Assembly (NCBI RefSeq): GCF_011927765.1
Contig: NZ_JAATJG010000004.1
Location: 62,001-126,000, forward strand
DNA: 64,000 nt
DNA from: Wenyingzhuangia aestuarii
GTDB lineage: Bacteria; Bacteroidota; Bacteroidia; Flavobacteriales; Flavobacteriaceae
Direction: 5' to 3'
The position numbers were made by a program, and so were the translations under genes. Shown here piece by piece: positions 17,907 through 26,679 of the stretch. The notes beneath the pieces were generated by a model. The model searched no databases and was not told the origin of the DNA. It saw only the letters and a program-made list of their open reading frames with translations. Position 1 is the stretch's first letter; each line of letters begins with the position of its first letter.

Positions 17907-19577
17907 ATGAAAAAATTACACAACATATATCTTATGATACTTGTAGTTTTTATGGCTGCTTGTACACAAGATCCTCTTAAAGACATTACAGAAGGAACAA
18001 ATTGGCAAAAAGAACGCAACATTGTTTCTATATTAATTGAAGGACAAATAGGTACCGCTGTTATTGAACGTGAAAACGACAAAGCAGAAATTAAAATTTA
18101 TGCAAAAACAGAAAACATTGCCGATATTTCTAAAGTACAAATCAAAGCTATAGAATTGGCTTACGGAGCTAGTACTACTAACAAATCAGGTACTACTTTA
18201 GACTTTACAAGCGGAACAACCAACATTACCGTTACATCTGGTGCAAACACAACATTAGATTGGAAAGTTTCTTTACTTCCTTTTAAATCAGACCTAGAAG
18301 GTGTGTGGTATATTGGAGACATTCGTATGTACTGTGATATGTTTACTTGGGAAACTTGGGGATGGGAAAAAAATGAAAGCATTTTTGGTTACTTGCCAGA
18401 GTTAAGTCCAGAATGGGACAACACCATTACTTTTACTGTAGAAGGTGCCGATGAAAAAGGAAATCCTTTTGGTAGTTACCAACACAGTGCAGGAAACGAT
18501 GATGTATTTGGAAATTTTGGAGACACAGCTAAAGGATGGGATTTTAATGAAAGATTCCGTAAAATTCCAAAAAACGAAGGTACTTGGTTAAGAGATTTTG
18601 AACGTAACAAAGTAATTATTACGGATGAAAACAATATAGAGCATGAGTTAGATTTAGAGGTTTTAACAGAAACCAATGAAGTATCTCTTAAAGCAACAAT
18701 TCCTTATTTATCAGATCTTTTTAGCTGGACAGATACAGATTATACTTACGAAGAACTGGCTCATATGTCTAACCCAATGTGGTACACCTTAACTAAAAAT
18801 CGCGTACTACAAACAGGAAACAGCATTACTGATTTTACCGTAAAAGACCAAGATGGTAATGCAACTATAGATGTTGACAATAAAGAAATTACAGTCGTAA
18901 TATCAGACAGTGGAGCTAATCTAGCAGCTATAGAAGTTACAGACTTAGCCATTTCTTATGGAGCAACTGCAACAATTAACACAGGAGATACATTAGACTT
19001 TTCATCAGAAAACAAAACTACCATTACCGTAACTTCCGAAACAAATGAAGCTGTTATATGGACTGTTAAAATTGTAGTTAAAAACAATCTAGAAGGTTCA
19101 TACTCTAATCCTAAATCTACCATTTACGTAAATCAAGAATTTGGTAGTGACTACAGTAAAAACATTAGTGATGATTTTACAAATGCAGCTTTAGAATTTG
19201 ACAACACAATTTCTATTACAAGCACAGGTTACAATGGAGATAGACCAAACGGAACTATAACCAATAACGCTGGTACAGATGGATTGTATGCTAATTATGA
19301 TCATGTAGATACAGATGTAGATTTAAATGCAAAACTTAGGCACTTACTTCCTACAGGAGAATCTTATTGGGAAATGGATGCCAGTACAAATACCCTATAC
19401 ATAGGTACATCCAAAGACAATATAACCTCTCAAGCAAAAATTATATCTACAGACACAGGTATGGTACTAGCATTTGATCTTACTTATAAAGAAAACGAAC
19501 CTAAATGGAATTATGGTAATTACGACAATTACATGTGCTGGTCTTATAAATTCGAAATCACACTAGACAAGCAATAA
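17907..19577 (+). CDS. Duplicated surface glycan-binding lipoprotein (SusE/F position)
   Basis: A 556-residue lipoprotein (MKKLHNIYLMILVVFMAAC, Cys19, then TQDPLKD) 10 bases after susD, the usual place of a SusE/SusF-type surface glycan-binding protein. It is built of two related halves. Each has a DUF5018-like beta domain with the pattern YGA, LDF(T/S)S, TITVTS, and W(K/T)V (first at about residues 85-125, second at about 350-395), then LEG and a domain rich in Asp, Asn and aromatic residues (WDNTITF and FDNTISI; DGLYANYD). The duplication suggests two binding sites. No catalytic motif is visible. The ligand is inferred from context only. Confidence 0.75.
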   Translation: MKKLHNIYLMILVVFMAACTQDPLKDITEGTNWQKERNIVSILIEGQIGTAVIERENDKAEIKIYAKTENIADISKVQIKAIELAYGASTTNKSGTTLDFTSGTTNITVTSGANTTLDWKVSLLPFKSDLEGVWYIGDIRMYCDMFTWETWGWEKNESIFGYLPELSPEWDNTITFTVEGADEKGNPFGSYQHSAGNDDVFGNFGDTAKGWDFNERFRKIPKNEGTWLRDFERNKVIITDENNIEHELDLEVLTETNEVSLKATIPYLSDLFSWTDTDYTYEELAHMSNPMWYTLTKNRVLQTGNSITDFTVKDQDGNATIDVDNKEITVVISDSGANLAAIEVTDLAISYGATATINTGDTLDFSSENKTTITVTSETNEAVIWTVKIVVKNNLEGSYSNPKSTIYVNQEFGSDYSKNISDDFTNAALEFDNTISITSTGYNGDRPNGTITNNAGTDGLYANYDHVDTDVDLNAKLRHLLPTGESYWEMDASTNTLYIGTSKDNITSQAKIISTDTGMVLAFDLTYKENEPKWNYGNYDNYMCWSYKFEITLDKQ

Positions 19578-19589
19578 TAAGTTTATGAT

Positions 19590-19630
19590 AAGAACCTACT
19601 AACCAAATTTTATTTGTTAACGGGTTCCTT
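19590..19630 (+). promoter_or_regulatory. Intercistronic hairpin between binding-protein and hydrolase genes
   Basis: GAACC at 19592-19596 can pair with GGTTC at 19623-19627, with an inner imperfect repeat (TAACCAAAT / ATTTGTTA). It is followed by TTTAAAAATATTT, not a clean T-run. It may be a weak attenuator or an RNA stabiliser that lets susC-susD-binding protein be expressed above the enzymes. Confidence 0.45.
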
Positions 19631-19644
19631 TAAAAATATTTAAA

Positions 19645-21162
19645 ATGAAAACAAACAATATGTTAACAGCAATTTTTTCACTGTTTCTTACACTTGTAAG
19701 TTGTGATGATATAGAACCTTCTTTTGATAGTGTTCAAAAAAACAGAGAACTAACCATTACCAACGAACTTCTTTCTTCATCATTTGTAGGAAACGGAGCA
19801 CAATGGGGCGGATATGATGTAGTACCTACTTGGCTAGGAACAGAAACTTTAAGCGATGCTGACTGGAACAAACTATATGAAAGAATAGATTTTATGAGAC
19901 CTCCATTTTTAAGAATCCTTACGAACTCCGGTTGGTCTTATGATAACAATGGAACTTATGATGAAACTACCAAAACAGCTTCCTTATTTAAAATGTTAGA
20001 CTATGCTAAAAGTAGAAACATAGAAATAACCTATGGAGAATGGGGACACAGTTATGTAGACAATATTAACACCATAGACATGGATTGGATTGCTAATTCT
20101 GTAAAGTTTTTAAACTACTTAGTAAACACTAAAGGCTATACCAATATTAAAACCGTAAACATTATAAACGAACCTAACGGAAGTTGGTCTACAACAGCAG
20201 GTAGCTATACTATTTGGAAAGATGTACAACTAGCCTATGTTGCAGAAATGGCTAACTACAGCTTAGACAACGTAAAATTAATGGGTCCAGATATTGCCGT
20301 ATTCAATACAGCAAGTCAAACAAATTGGCTTACAGATACACACACAGATTTAGGAGACAATATAGGATTGTATGATATTCATGTATACCCTAAACAACAA
20401 TTAATTCGCAATGGTGATTTTGCTGATATGTTAAGAGCCTATAAAAAAGCAACTCCAGCAAACAAACAATTGGTCTTAGGAGAAATAGGATTTAAATACA
20501 CCGAAGTAGATGCTGAATTAAAAACACTAAACGAAGAAGCCATTGCCAATGACCCTTATGCTGGAGAAGATTCTAACATGATGATTTATAAAGCTTTTTA
20601 TGGAATAGACATGGCAGATGCTTTAATCCAAGCAATGAGAGAAGGATACTCTGGTTCTTTAGTATGGAATATGGATGATGCCATGTACAATAGTCCAGAT
20701 AATGGCGATTATCAAACTACTAAATTAAAACGTTGGGGATTCTGGAATATTTTAGGAGATGAATTAACAGGAAAACCTGAAGACGAAGACATTAGACCTT
20801 ACTTCTACCCTGTTTCTTTATTAACACGTTATTTTCCTGCTGGTAGTGATATTTACAATGTAGAGCTACCCGATAAAAAAGGAGTTAGAGCAGTTGTTGG
20901 AGTACACAATGGCAAACACACTATTGCTTTAGTTAACTCACACTACACCACTTATAACATTGTTTTAAAATCAGATTTCATCAAAAACTTAGTAGCAGAT
21001 AAATATACCTACACATCAAAATCCGACGGATCATTCATCGGAAAAGTAGATGAAAATGGTTTTGCTAGCCCTATAGAAACCAACATGAATTTAAACTTTG
21101 AAAAAGGAGTAAATATGACACTTTCTGGAGAGTCATTCATTTTATTCACAAACATGAATTAA
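19645..21162 (+). CDS. Clan GH-A glycoside hydrolase, probably surface lipoprotein
   Basis: A 505-residue lipoprotein (Cys20) with CDDIEPS behind the cysteine; acidic residues there fit the surface-export signal of Bacteroidota. The catalytic domain is a (beta/alpha)8 barrel with the acid/base in NIINEPNGSW (Glu176) and nucleophile in LVLGEIGFKY (Glu280), about 104 residues apart, as in clan GH-A. Other shared positions are VGNGAQWGGYD, FMRPPFLRILTN and GSLVWNMDDAMYN. A small C-terminal beta domain follows after about residue 400. The paralogue at 22249 is clearly related. GH5 or GH39 are the nearest families I can suggest; the exact family and bond are not decidable here. Likely an endo-acting enzyme in the mannoside locus. 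Confidence 0.8.
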   Translation: MKTNNMLTAIFSLFLTLVSCDDIEPSFDSVQKNRELTITNELLSSSFVGNGAQWGGYDVVPTWLGTETLSDADWNKLYERIDFMRPPFLRILTNSGWSYDNNGTYDETTKTASLFKMLDYAKSRNIEITYGEWGHSYVDNINTIDMDWIANSVKFLNYLVNTKGYTNIKTVNIINEPNGSWSTTAGSYTIWKDVQLAYVAEMANYSLDNVKLMGPDIAVFNTASQTNWLTDTHTDLGDNIGLYDIHVYPKQQLIRNGDFADMLRAYKKATPANKQLVLGEIGFKYTEVDAELKTLNEEAIANDPYAGEDSNMMIYKAFYGIDMADALIQAMREGYSGSLVWNMDDAMYNSPDNGDYQTTKLKRWGFWNILGDELTGKPEDEDIRPYFYPVSLLTRYFPAGSDIYNVELPDKKGVRAVVGVHNGKHTIALVNSHYTTYNIVLKSDFIKNLVADKYTYTSKSDGSFIGKVDENGFASPIETNMNLNFEKGVNMTLSGESFILFTNMN

Positions 21163-21203
21163 TCTAAACCAATACAAAAACAATAACAAAAAAATTAAAC
21201 AAA

Positions 21204-22247
21204 ATGAATCATACTTTAGAAAACAAAACCGCCTTATTTCGCTTAGAAAAACATCAAAACAATCCTATTTTTAGCCCAAACCCAGAGAATCAATGGGAAA
21301 ACATAGTTGTATGTAATCCAGGTGTTTGGTATGAAAATGGTAAATTCTCTATGTTATACAGAGCTGCCGGTGATGATAAAGAACATTATATTAGATTTGG
21401 ATTGGCAGAAAGCACAGATGGAATTAATTTTACCAGAGTTTCAGATGAACCTGTATTTTCTCCAAGTATAGATGGTCCAGATATGGGAGGTGTAGAAGAT
21501 CCTAGAATTGCAAAATTTGGAGATGAATTTTACGTGACTTATGCATACAGACCTTTTCCTCCTGGACAATATTGGAAATTTGCACACGACGTAATTTTGT
21601 TACCAGAATCTGGAGAAGATACTCCTAAGGTATATAAAAACAACGTTGCCAATTCAGGTTTAGCCATTTCAAAAGACTTAAAAACATTTAAAAGATTAGG
21701 GAGAATTACCACATCAAACTTAGACGATAGAGATGTTATTCTTTTTCCAGAAAAAATAAACGGAAAATATGCAATGCTTCACAGACCTAAAGAATGGGTT
21801 GGTGAAAAATACGGTACCAACAAACCTGCCATATGGATTCGATTTTCTGATGACTTAATGGTTTGGGAAGAAGAAAGTACTTTATTAATTGCTGGAATTC
21901 CTGGAACATGGGAAGAAAAAGTAGGTGGAAGTACTCCTCCTTTAAGAACCAAAGACGGATGGTTGGTTATTTACCACGGTGTAGAAAACGGAGGTTTAGG
22001 CTACTACAGAGCTGGAGTTGCTTTGTTAGACATTAACGATCCTACAAAAGTAATTGGTAGATTAGAGAACTGGATTATGGAACCAGAACACAGTTACGAA
22101 ATTGAAGGATACTACAAAGGTTGTGTATTTCCTACAGGAAATATTATTATAGACGATACTTTACATGTATACTATGGTGCTGCCGATAAATATATTGGTT
22201 TAGCTACTTGTAGTGTTAGTGCTTTATTAGACGAATTAAAAAAATAA
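21204..22247 (+). CDS. GH130 mannoside phosphorylase (or related hydrolase)
   Basis: A 347-residue cytoplasmic five-bladed propeller enzyme with no signal peptide. GH130 members mostly cleave beta-mannosides with phosphate, giving mannose 1-phosphate. Seen here: the family start NPGVWYENGKFSMLYRAAGDD, the catalytic Asp in GGVEDPRI (Asp99), then RDVILFPEKINGKYAMLHRP and a late GCVFPTGNIIIDDTLHVYYGAAD. The sequence resembles the subgroup that includes beta-1,4-mannosyl-N-acetylglucosamine phosphorylases, so both plant/algal mannan fragments and N-glycan cores are possible substrates. It is one base before the second GH-A gene, so both are tightly coupled. No phosphomannomutase is in the window. 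Confidence 0.9.
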   Translation: MNHTLENKTALFRLEKHQNNPIFSPNPENQWENIVVCNPGVWYENGKFSMLYRAAGDDKEHYIRFGLAESTDGINFTRVSDEPVFSPSIDGPDMGGVEDPRIAKFGDEFYVTYAYRPFPPGQYWKFAHDVILLPESGEDTPKVYKNNVANSGLAISKDLKTFKRLGRITTSNLDDRDVILFPEKINGKYAMLHRPKEWVGEKYGTNKPAIWIRFSDDLMVWEEESTLLIAGIPGTWEEKVGGSTPPLRTKDGWLVIYHGVENGGLGYYRAGVALLDINDPTKVIGRLENWIMEPEHSYEIEGYYKGCVFPTGNIIIDDTLHVYYGAADKYIGLATCSVSALLDELKK

Positions 22248-22248
22248 A

Positions 22249-23817
22249 ATGCTTAAAAAACAATTCACATATTTCATAGTAATCACATTCGCTCTTTTAT
22301 TGGGCGGATGTGCTAACACCCATAAAAGCAAAGCTGACATTGCTATTTCTATTCTTCAAACAGATGCTTTAAATTTTCCTTTTGTAGGACACGGTGTTCA
22401 GTGGTCTGCCTATCCGCATGCAGATTCAGAAAATGCAGAGTGGGGATTCTTAATGACTGATGAAAAATGGAGTGAATTATACAAACGTTTAGATTTTGTA
22501 AATCCACACATCATTCGTGTTATGGATGTTGCTAGCTGGAGGTATTACAAGGGACTTGACAAAAACAAGCAGCCCATTTTAGATTTTAACAATCAGGAAA
22601 TAAAAAGTTTGTGTAAACTTTTAGACTATTGTCAACAGAACAACATTCCCGTTTTATTTGGAGAATGGGGAGCTCCTGGTTTTTGGGACCCTACTAAAAA
22701 CCCAGACAATATTCATTTGGCTACAGATGATAGATGGATTGATATGATTACCAAATACCTTGATTTTTTAATTGTAGAAAAAGGATATACTTGTATTAAG
22801 TACTACAATCTTGTAAACGAACCTAACGGATACTGGGCTTCTACAGATGGGAAATGGGAAGAATGGAAATCAGGATATCAAAAACTAAACAAAGCTTTTG
22901 TTAAAACAGGACTACATAAATATGTAACCCTAGCAGGACCTGATGCTGTTACTCAATGGGATCATCCTAAACATCCTAAAAAAGCAGCAGACTGGGTTTA
23001 CAGTACCGTAGATGAATTAGATAGTATTACTGGAATTTACGATTTTCACATCTATGCCGATCAAGATTTAATTAGAACCGGTAATTTCATCTCTTATTTA
23101 ACTCCTTTTACTGATAAAATAAACCAAACTAAAAAACCTTTTGTTCTTGGAGAATTAGGAATGAAATATAGTGGAGAGTTACAAAAGCTAAACACCCAAA
23201 AAGGAAAAGAAGATCCTTTTGCAGGTCCAGATGATTCATCCATGTTTGTTTACGATTATTTTTATGGTATGGATATGGCAGATGCGACTATACAAAGTAT
23301 GCTTGCAGGAGTAGGTGGTGCCATTGCGTGGGATTTAGATGATGCAATGCATACCGTAGGTGATTTGGGAGAAAAAAATCAACTAAAAAAATGGGGAATG
23401 TGGAATATTTTATCCGAAGAATTTGGAGATTTAGATGTTGATAAAACTCCTAGACCTTGGGCTTATTCTTGGACCTTGCTATGTAATTTATTTCCTCCAC
23501 AAGCCACTATTTACAAACCAATCATATCTGTTCAGAATGATAGCATTAGATCCGTAGCTTCTTTACATCAAAAAGATTTTACGTTTGCTGTTGTAAATCA
23601 ATCAAACCAAACAAAAACTATAGCCTTAGAAACCACTATAGCTACTAGTAACAAACCTTTGTATTTGTATGAATATTCAGAAACAAACAGACCTCAAAAC
23701 AAGAATGGTTTTCCTGTTGCTGTAAAAACAATTACAGCTAATTTAAACAAAGAGAAACTTGTGATAACTGCAAAAGCAAACAGTCTAGTTTTTCTTAGCT
23801 CAATTTTAATCAAATAG
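22249..23817 (+). CDS. Second clan GH-A glycoside hydrolase, probably periplasmic lipoprotein
   Basis: A 522-residue lipoprotein (MLKKQFTYFIVITFALLLGGC, Cys21). The residues after Cys (ANTHKSKAD) are not acidic, unlike in its paralogue, so it likely faces the periplasm. The barrel has the acid/base in YNLVNEPNGYW (Glu191) and nucleophile in VLGELGMKY (Glu302). Shared blocks with the enzyme at 19645 include FVGHGVQWSAYP, FYGMDMADATIQSM and AIAWDLDDAM, so the two arose by duplication. Spacing between catalytic residues is slightly longer (111 versus 104). The family call is the same as for the paralogue: clan GH-A, GH5/GH39-like, exact specificity open. It starts one base after the GH130 gene. 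Confidence 0.8.
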   Translation: MLKKQFTYFIVITFALLLGGCANTHKSKADIAISILQTDALNFPFVGHGVQWSAYPHADSENAEWGFLMTDEKWSELYKRLDFVNPHIIRVMDVASWRYYKGLDKNKQPILDFNNQEIKSLCKLLDYCQQNNIPVLFGEWGAPGFWDPTKNPDNIHLATDDRWIDMITKYLDFLIVEKGYTCIKYYNLVNEPNGYWASTDGKWEEWKSGYQKLNKAFVKTGLHKYVTLAGPDAVTQWDHPKHPKKAADWVYSTVDELDSITGIYDFHIYADQDLIRTGNFISYLTPFTDKINQTKKPFVLGELGMKYSGELQKLNTQKGKEDPFAGPDDSSMFVYDYFYGMDMADATIQSMLAGVGGAIAWDLDDAMHTVGDLGEKNQLKKWGMWNILSEEFGDLDVDKTPRPWAYSWTLLCNLFPPQATIYKPIISVQNDSIRSVASLHQKDFTFAVVNQSNQTKTIALETTIATSNKPLYLYEYSETNRPQNKNGFPVAVKTITANLNKEKLVITAKANSLVFLSSILIK

Positions 23818-23844
23818 CTTTTTAAGCTTTATCAAAATAAAAAA

Positions 23845-25440
23845 ATGGACTACAATTTAGACATTATCGATATTTCCGTTTTAATACTGTACTTTATTTT
23901 TATTGTATGGTTTGGAATAAAATCATCTAAAAAAGGAAACGACTCCTCTAGTGATTATTTTTTAGCAGGACGTAACATGACATGGCCTGTTATTGGTTTT
24001 TCATTATTTGCAGCCAGTATTTCTAGCACCACTCTTATTGGTAAAAGTGGAGATGCCTACTCTACAGGAATTGCCGTATTTAATTACGATTTGGTCTCCG
24101 TACTTGTAATGGTTGTTTTTGCTATGTTCTTTTTACCTTTCTACATTAAGTCTGGAATTTTTACTATTCCAGAATTTTTAGAAAAAAGATTCGACAAAAG
24201 ATCTAGATACTACTTTTCGTTTATCACCTTAATTGGAGCTACCTTTTTAGATGCAGCAGGAGCTTTGTACGCAGCTTCTTTATTAATGAAGCTGGTATTT
24301 CCTGCCTTATCTATTATGCAACTTTCTGTAATTTTTGCTATTGTAGTTGCAGCCTACACAATTCCGGGAGGATTAGCTGCTGCAATTAAAGTAGATTTAA
24401 TTCAAGGAATTTTACTACTTGTTGGTACATTTATATTAACCTTTTTGGCCATGGGTAATGGAGGTTTAGATTACCTTAAAACATTGTTACTAGAAGATGA
24501 TACCATTATGAAATTGGTAAGACCTATGAACGACAATTCTGTTCCGTGGTTAGGAACCATTGTGGGAATACCCATTCTTGGATTTTACTTTTGGGGAAAC
24601 AACCAAATGTTGGTACAACGTGTACTTACAGCAAAATCTGTAGATCATGGTAGAAAAGGAATTCTTTTGGTTGGTTTTTTAACCGTATTAATTATTTTCA
24701 TTATTATATTTCCTGCAGTAATTGGTAAAAAATTATTTCCGGGACTTCCTAAAAACGATATGATTTATCCTAAAATGGTAATTGAACTAATGCCTACAGG
24801 ATTGTTAGGATTAATGTTAGCCGCTATGGTTGCTGCCCTAACCTCATCTTTAAGTGCATTGCTAAATTCTGTTGCTACCTTATTTACCATGGACTTTTAT
24901 GTAAAGTTTAAAAAAGACACTACTGAAAAAGAACAAGTTTATGTAGGTAAAATTGTATCTGTAGTTGTTTTAATTTTAGCTGTATCTTGGGTTCCTTTTG
25001 TTTCTAAATTCGACTCTCTTTTAAAATACTATCAAGAAATGCTAACCTACATTGCACCACCAGTTGTTGCCGTATTCTTTTTAGGTGTTTTTTGGAGAAA
25101 AATAAACAAAGACGGAGCTTTTTGGGGATTAATGGCAGGTGCTTTTGCAGCAGTCTTAACCATTGTTCTTAAAGTATTTTTTGATTATGAATTATTAGGA
25201 AACATTCACTTTTTATTAAAAGTTCCTTTCTATTTTATCTTTAGTTCTATCATTATTATTGTGGTAAGTTTATTTACCAAACCCGATGATATTAAAAAAA
25301 TAGGAGAATACATCTGGACCAAGCAGATATATAGAGACGAAACCAAAGAATTAATTGGAGTTCCTTTTTACAGAAACTTTAGATTTTGGTGCGTGGTATT
25401 AATTCTGTTTTGTTTTGCCGTTTTATACCTATTTCAATAA
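23845..25440 (+). CDS. SSS-family sodium/sugar symporter
   Basis: A 531-residue inner membrane protein with about 13-14 helices. Family marks: YFLAGRNMTWPVIGFSLFAASIS in the first helices, IPEFLEKRFDKRSRYY, and the LLGLMLAAMVAALTSSLSALLNSVATLFTMD segment that contributes to sodium binding. In this locus it would bring sugars released in the periplasm into the cytoplasm for GH130 and the isomerase, a role the MFS-type symporters often play in other loci. Last gene of the first operon, 27 bases after the GH-A gene and followed by a strong terminator. Specificity is inferred from context. Confidence 0.9.
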   Translation: MDYNLDIIDISVLILYFIFIVWFGIKSSKKGNDSSSDYFLAGRNMTWPVIGFSLFAASISSTTLIGKSGDAYSTGIAVFNYDLVSVLVMVVFAMFFLPFYIKSGIFTIPEFLEKRFDKRSRYYFSFITLIGATFLDAAGALYAASLLMKLVFPALSIMQLSVIFAIVVAAYTIPGGLAAAIKVDLIQGILLLVGTFILTFLAMGNGGLDYLKTLLLEDDTIMKLVRPMNDNSVPWLGTIVGIPILGFYFWGNNQMLVQRVLTAKSVDHGRKGILLVGFLTVLIIFIIIFPAVIGKKLFPGLPKNDMIYPKMVIELMPTGLLGLMLAAMVAALTSSLSALLNSVATLFTMDFYVKFKKDTTEKEQVYVGKIVSVVVLILAVSWVPFVSKFDSLLKYYQEMLTYIAPPVVAVFFLGVFWRKINKDGAFWGLMAGAFAAVLTIVLKVFFDYELLGNIHFLLKVPFYFIFSSIIIIVVSLFTKPDDIKKIGEYIWTKQIYRDETKELIGVPFYRNFRFWCVVLILFCFAVLYLFQ

Positions 25441-25481
25441 CATATAGTTTAATTACTACAAGCTATTAAAGGTTGTAAAAC

Positions 25482-25522
25482 AAAAAAGGGTTCCATTCTA
25501 TGTAAGAATGGAACCCTTTTTT
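25482..25522 (+). terminator. Strong terminator of the susC operon
   Basis: AAAAAAGGGTTCCATTCT at 25482-25499 pairs with AGAATGGAACCCTTTTTT at 25505-25522, an 18-bp perfect stem with a 5-base loop and T-run. It ends the operon that starts at 13272. Confidence 0.92.
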
Positions 25523-25637
25523 ACATTCAAAATAGTTGACCTCAAAAATTCATAAAACGACATTTATTTAACCTTATTTAACCAATATTCAATAAAAAAC
25601 AGCTTTAATTTTACTAATAACTTAAAACTAAAAGCTC

Positions 25638-26567
25638 ATGCAATTAAAAACTACTTTAGTAAAGAATATTTTAAAACAAGTATCCATTTTTGGCTTACTT
25701 TTTATCACAAGCGTTTTATATGCACAAGATCCCAATGCTCCAACAGGTTTAACAACATCAGATGGAACACCTAATGAATTTACATTATCATGGGATGCTG
25801 ATGCAAACGCTACAGGAGGATATAATATTTTTATTGTGGAAGGTACTAGTGGAGATGTTTACATAACTACGGTTCCTGCAGGAACCACCTCTTACACTTA
25901 TTCTGGAACCTATGGAAGTATTACCATTACCGATGGAAATACCTATACAGCAAAAATACAAGCCTTGCCTGATGGAAATTATAATGCTTATGCTGATACT
26001 ACAGTAACAGTAAACGCAACTCCTCCACAAGACCCAGAAGCACCTACAGGATTAGTAGCTACAGACAGCGCTTTAAATCAATTTACCCTATCATGGGAGG
26101 CTGATGCAAACGCTACAGGAGGATATAATATTTTTATTGTAGAAGGAACTAGTGGAGATGTTTACATAACAACTGTTCCCGCTGGCACCAACTCCTATAC
26201 CTATTCTGGTACTTACGGAAGTGTTACCGTTGCTAACGGAAATACATACACAGCTAAAATACAAGCATTACCCGATGGAAATTATAATGCTTATGCTGAT
26301 TTAGAAGTTACTGTTGGTTCTTTATCTGTAAACAACCTTAACTCTATGGGCTTGGTTTCTTATTACCAAGCTAACAATATACATATAGAAGGAGATGCGG
26401 ATTCATTAAACGGAATTACAACTCATATTTATACAATTACCGGAAAGCTTATTCAGTCTACAAACAACACAACTATTAATGTTGAAGAATTAACAGACGG
26501 AGTATACATTCTAGTAATTGAAAACAATAAAGGTCAAAAAGCCTCTAAAAAGATTTTAAAGAATTAA
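25638..26567 (+). CDS. Secreted two-repeat Fn3-like protein with T9SS sorting domain
   Basis: A 309-residue secreted protein: signal peptide (to about residue 30, VLYAQ), two fibronectin-III-like domains of about 100 residues (31-131 and 132-231) that are nearly identical, and a C-terminal type IX secretion sorting domain (TTHIYTITGKLIQSTNN, LTDGVYILVIENNKGQKASKKILKN). The sorting domain means export across the outer membrane and attachment or release at the surface by T9SS. No catalytic motif is seen; a glycan-binding role is a guess from its place between the two operons of the locus. It is a single-gene unit with its own terminator at 26590. Confidence 0.8.
   Translation: MQLKTTLVKNILKQVSIFGLLFITSVLYAQDPNAPTGLTTSDGTPNEFTLSWDADANATGGYNIFIVEGTSGDVYITTVPAGTTSYTYSGTYGSITITDGNTYTAKIQALPDGNYNAYADTTVTVNATPPQDPEAPTGLVATDSALNQFTLSWEADANATGGYNIFIVEGTSGDVYITTVPAGTNSYTYSGTYGSVTVANGNTYTAKIQALPDGNYNAYADLEVTVGSLSVNNLNSMGLVSYYQANNIHIEGDADSLNGITTHIYTITGKLIQSTNNTTINVEELTDGVYILVIENNKGQKASKKILKN
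25728..26319 (+). repeat. Tandem repeat of about 300 bases within the Fn3-like gene
   Basis: Copies begin at 25728 and 26031 (303 bases apart). They share a 41-base exact stretch coding for ADANATGGYNIFIV and another exact stretch coding for DGNYNAYAD. DNA-level identity at silent sites means a recent duplication or gene conversion. Confidence 0.85.
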
Positions 26568-26589
26568 TTTTCGCAGTAGTTTCTTTATT

Positions 26590-26627
26590 AAGCACTCCTA
26601 AAACTTAGTTTTCAGGAGTGCTTTTTT
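26590..26627 (+). terminator. Terminator after the Fn3-like gene
   Basis: AAGCACTCCT and AGGAGTGCTT enclose an inner AAAACT/AGTTTT pair and are followed by a T-run. Confidence 0.88.
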
Positions 26628-26679
26628 CAAAACCAATTAACAAAGAACAGTCATATTTACAAACGCTTCATCTGCTATT

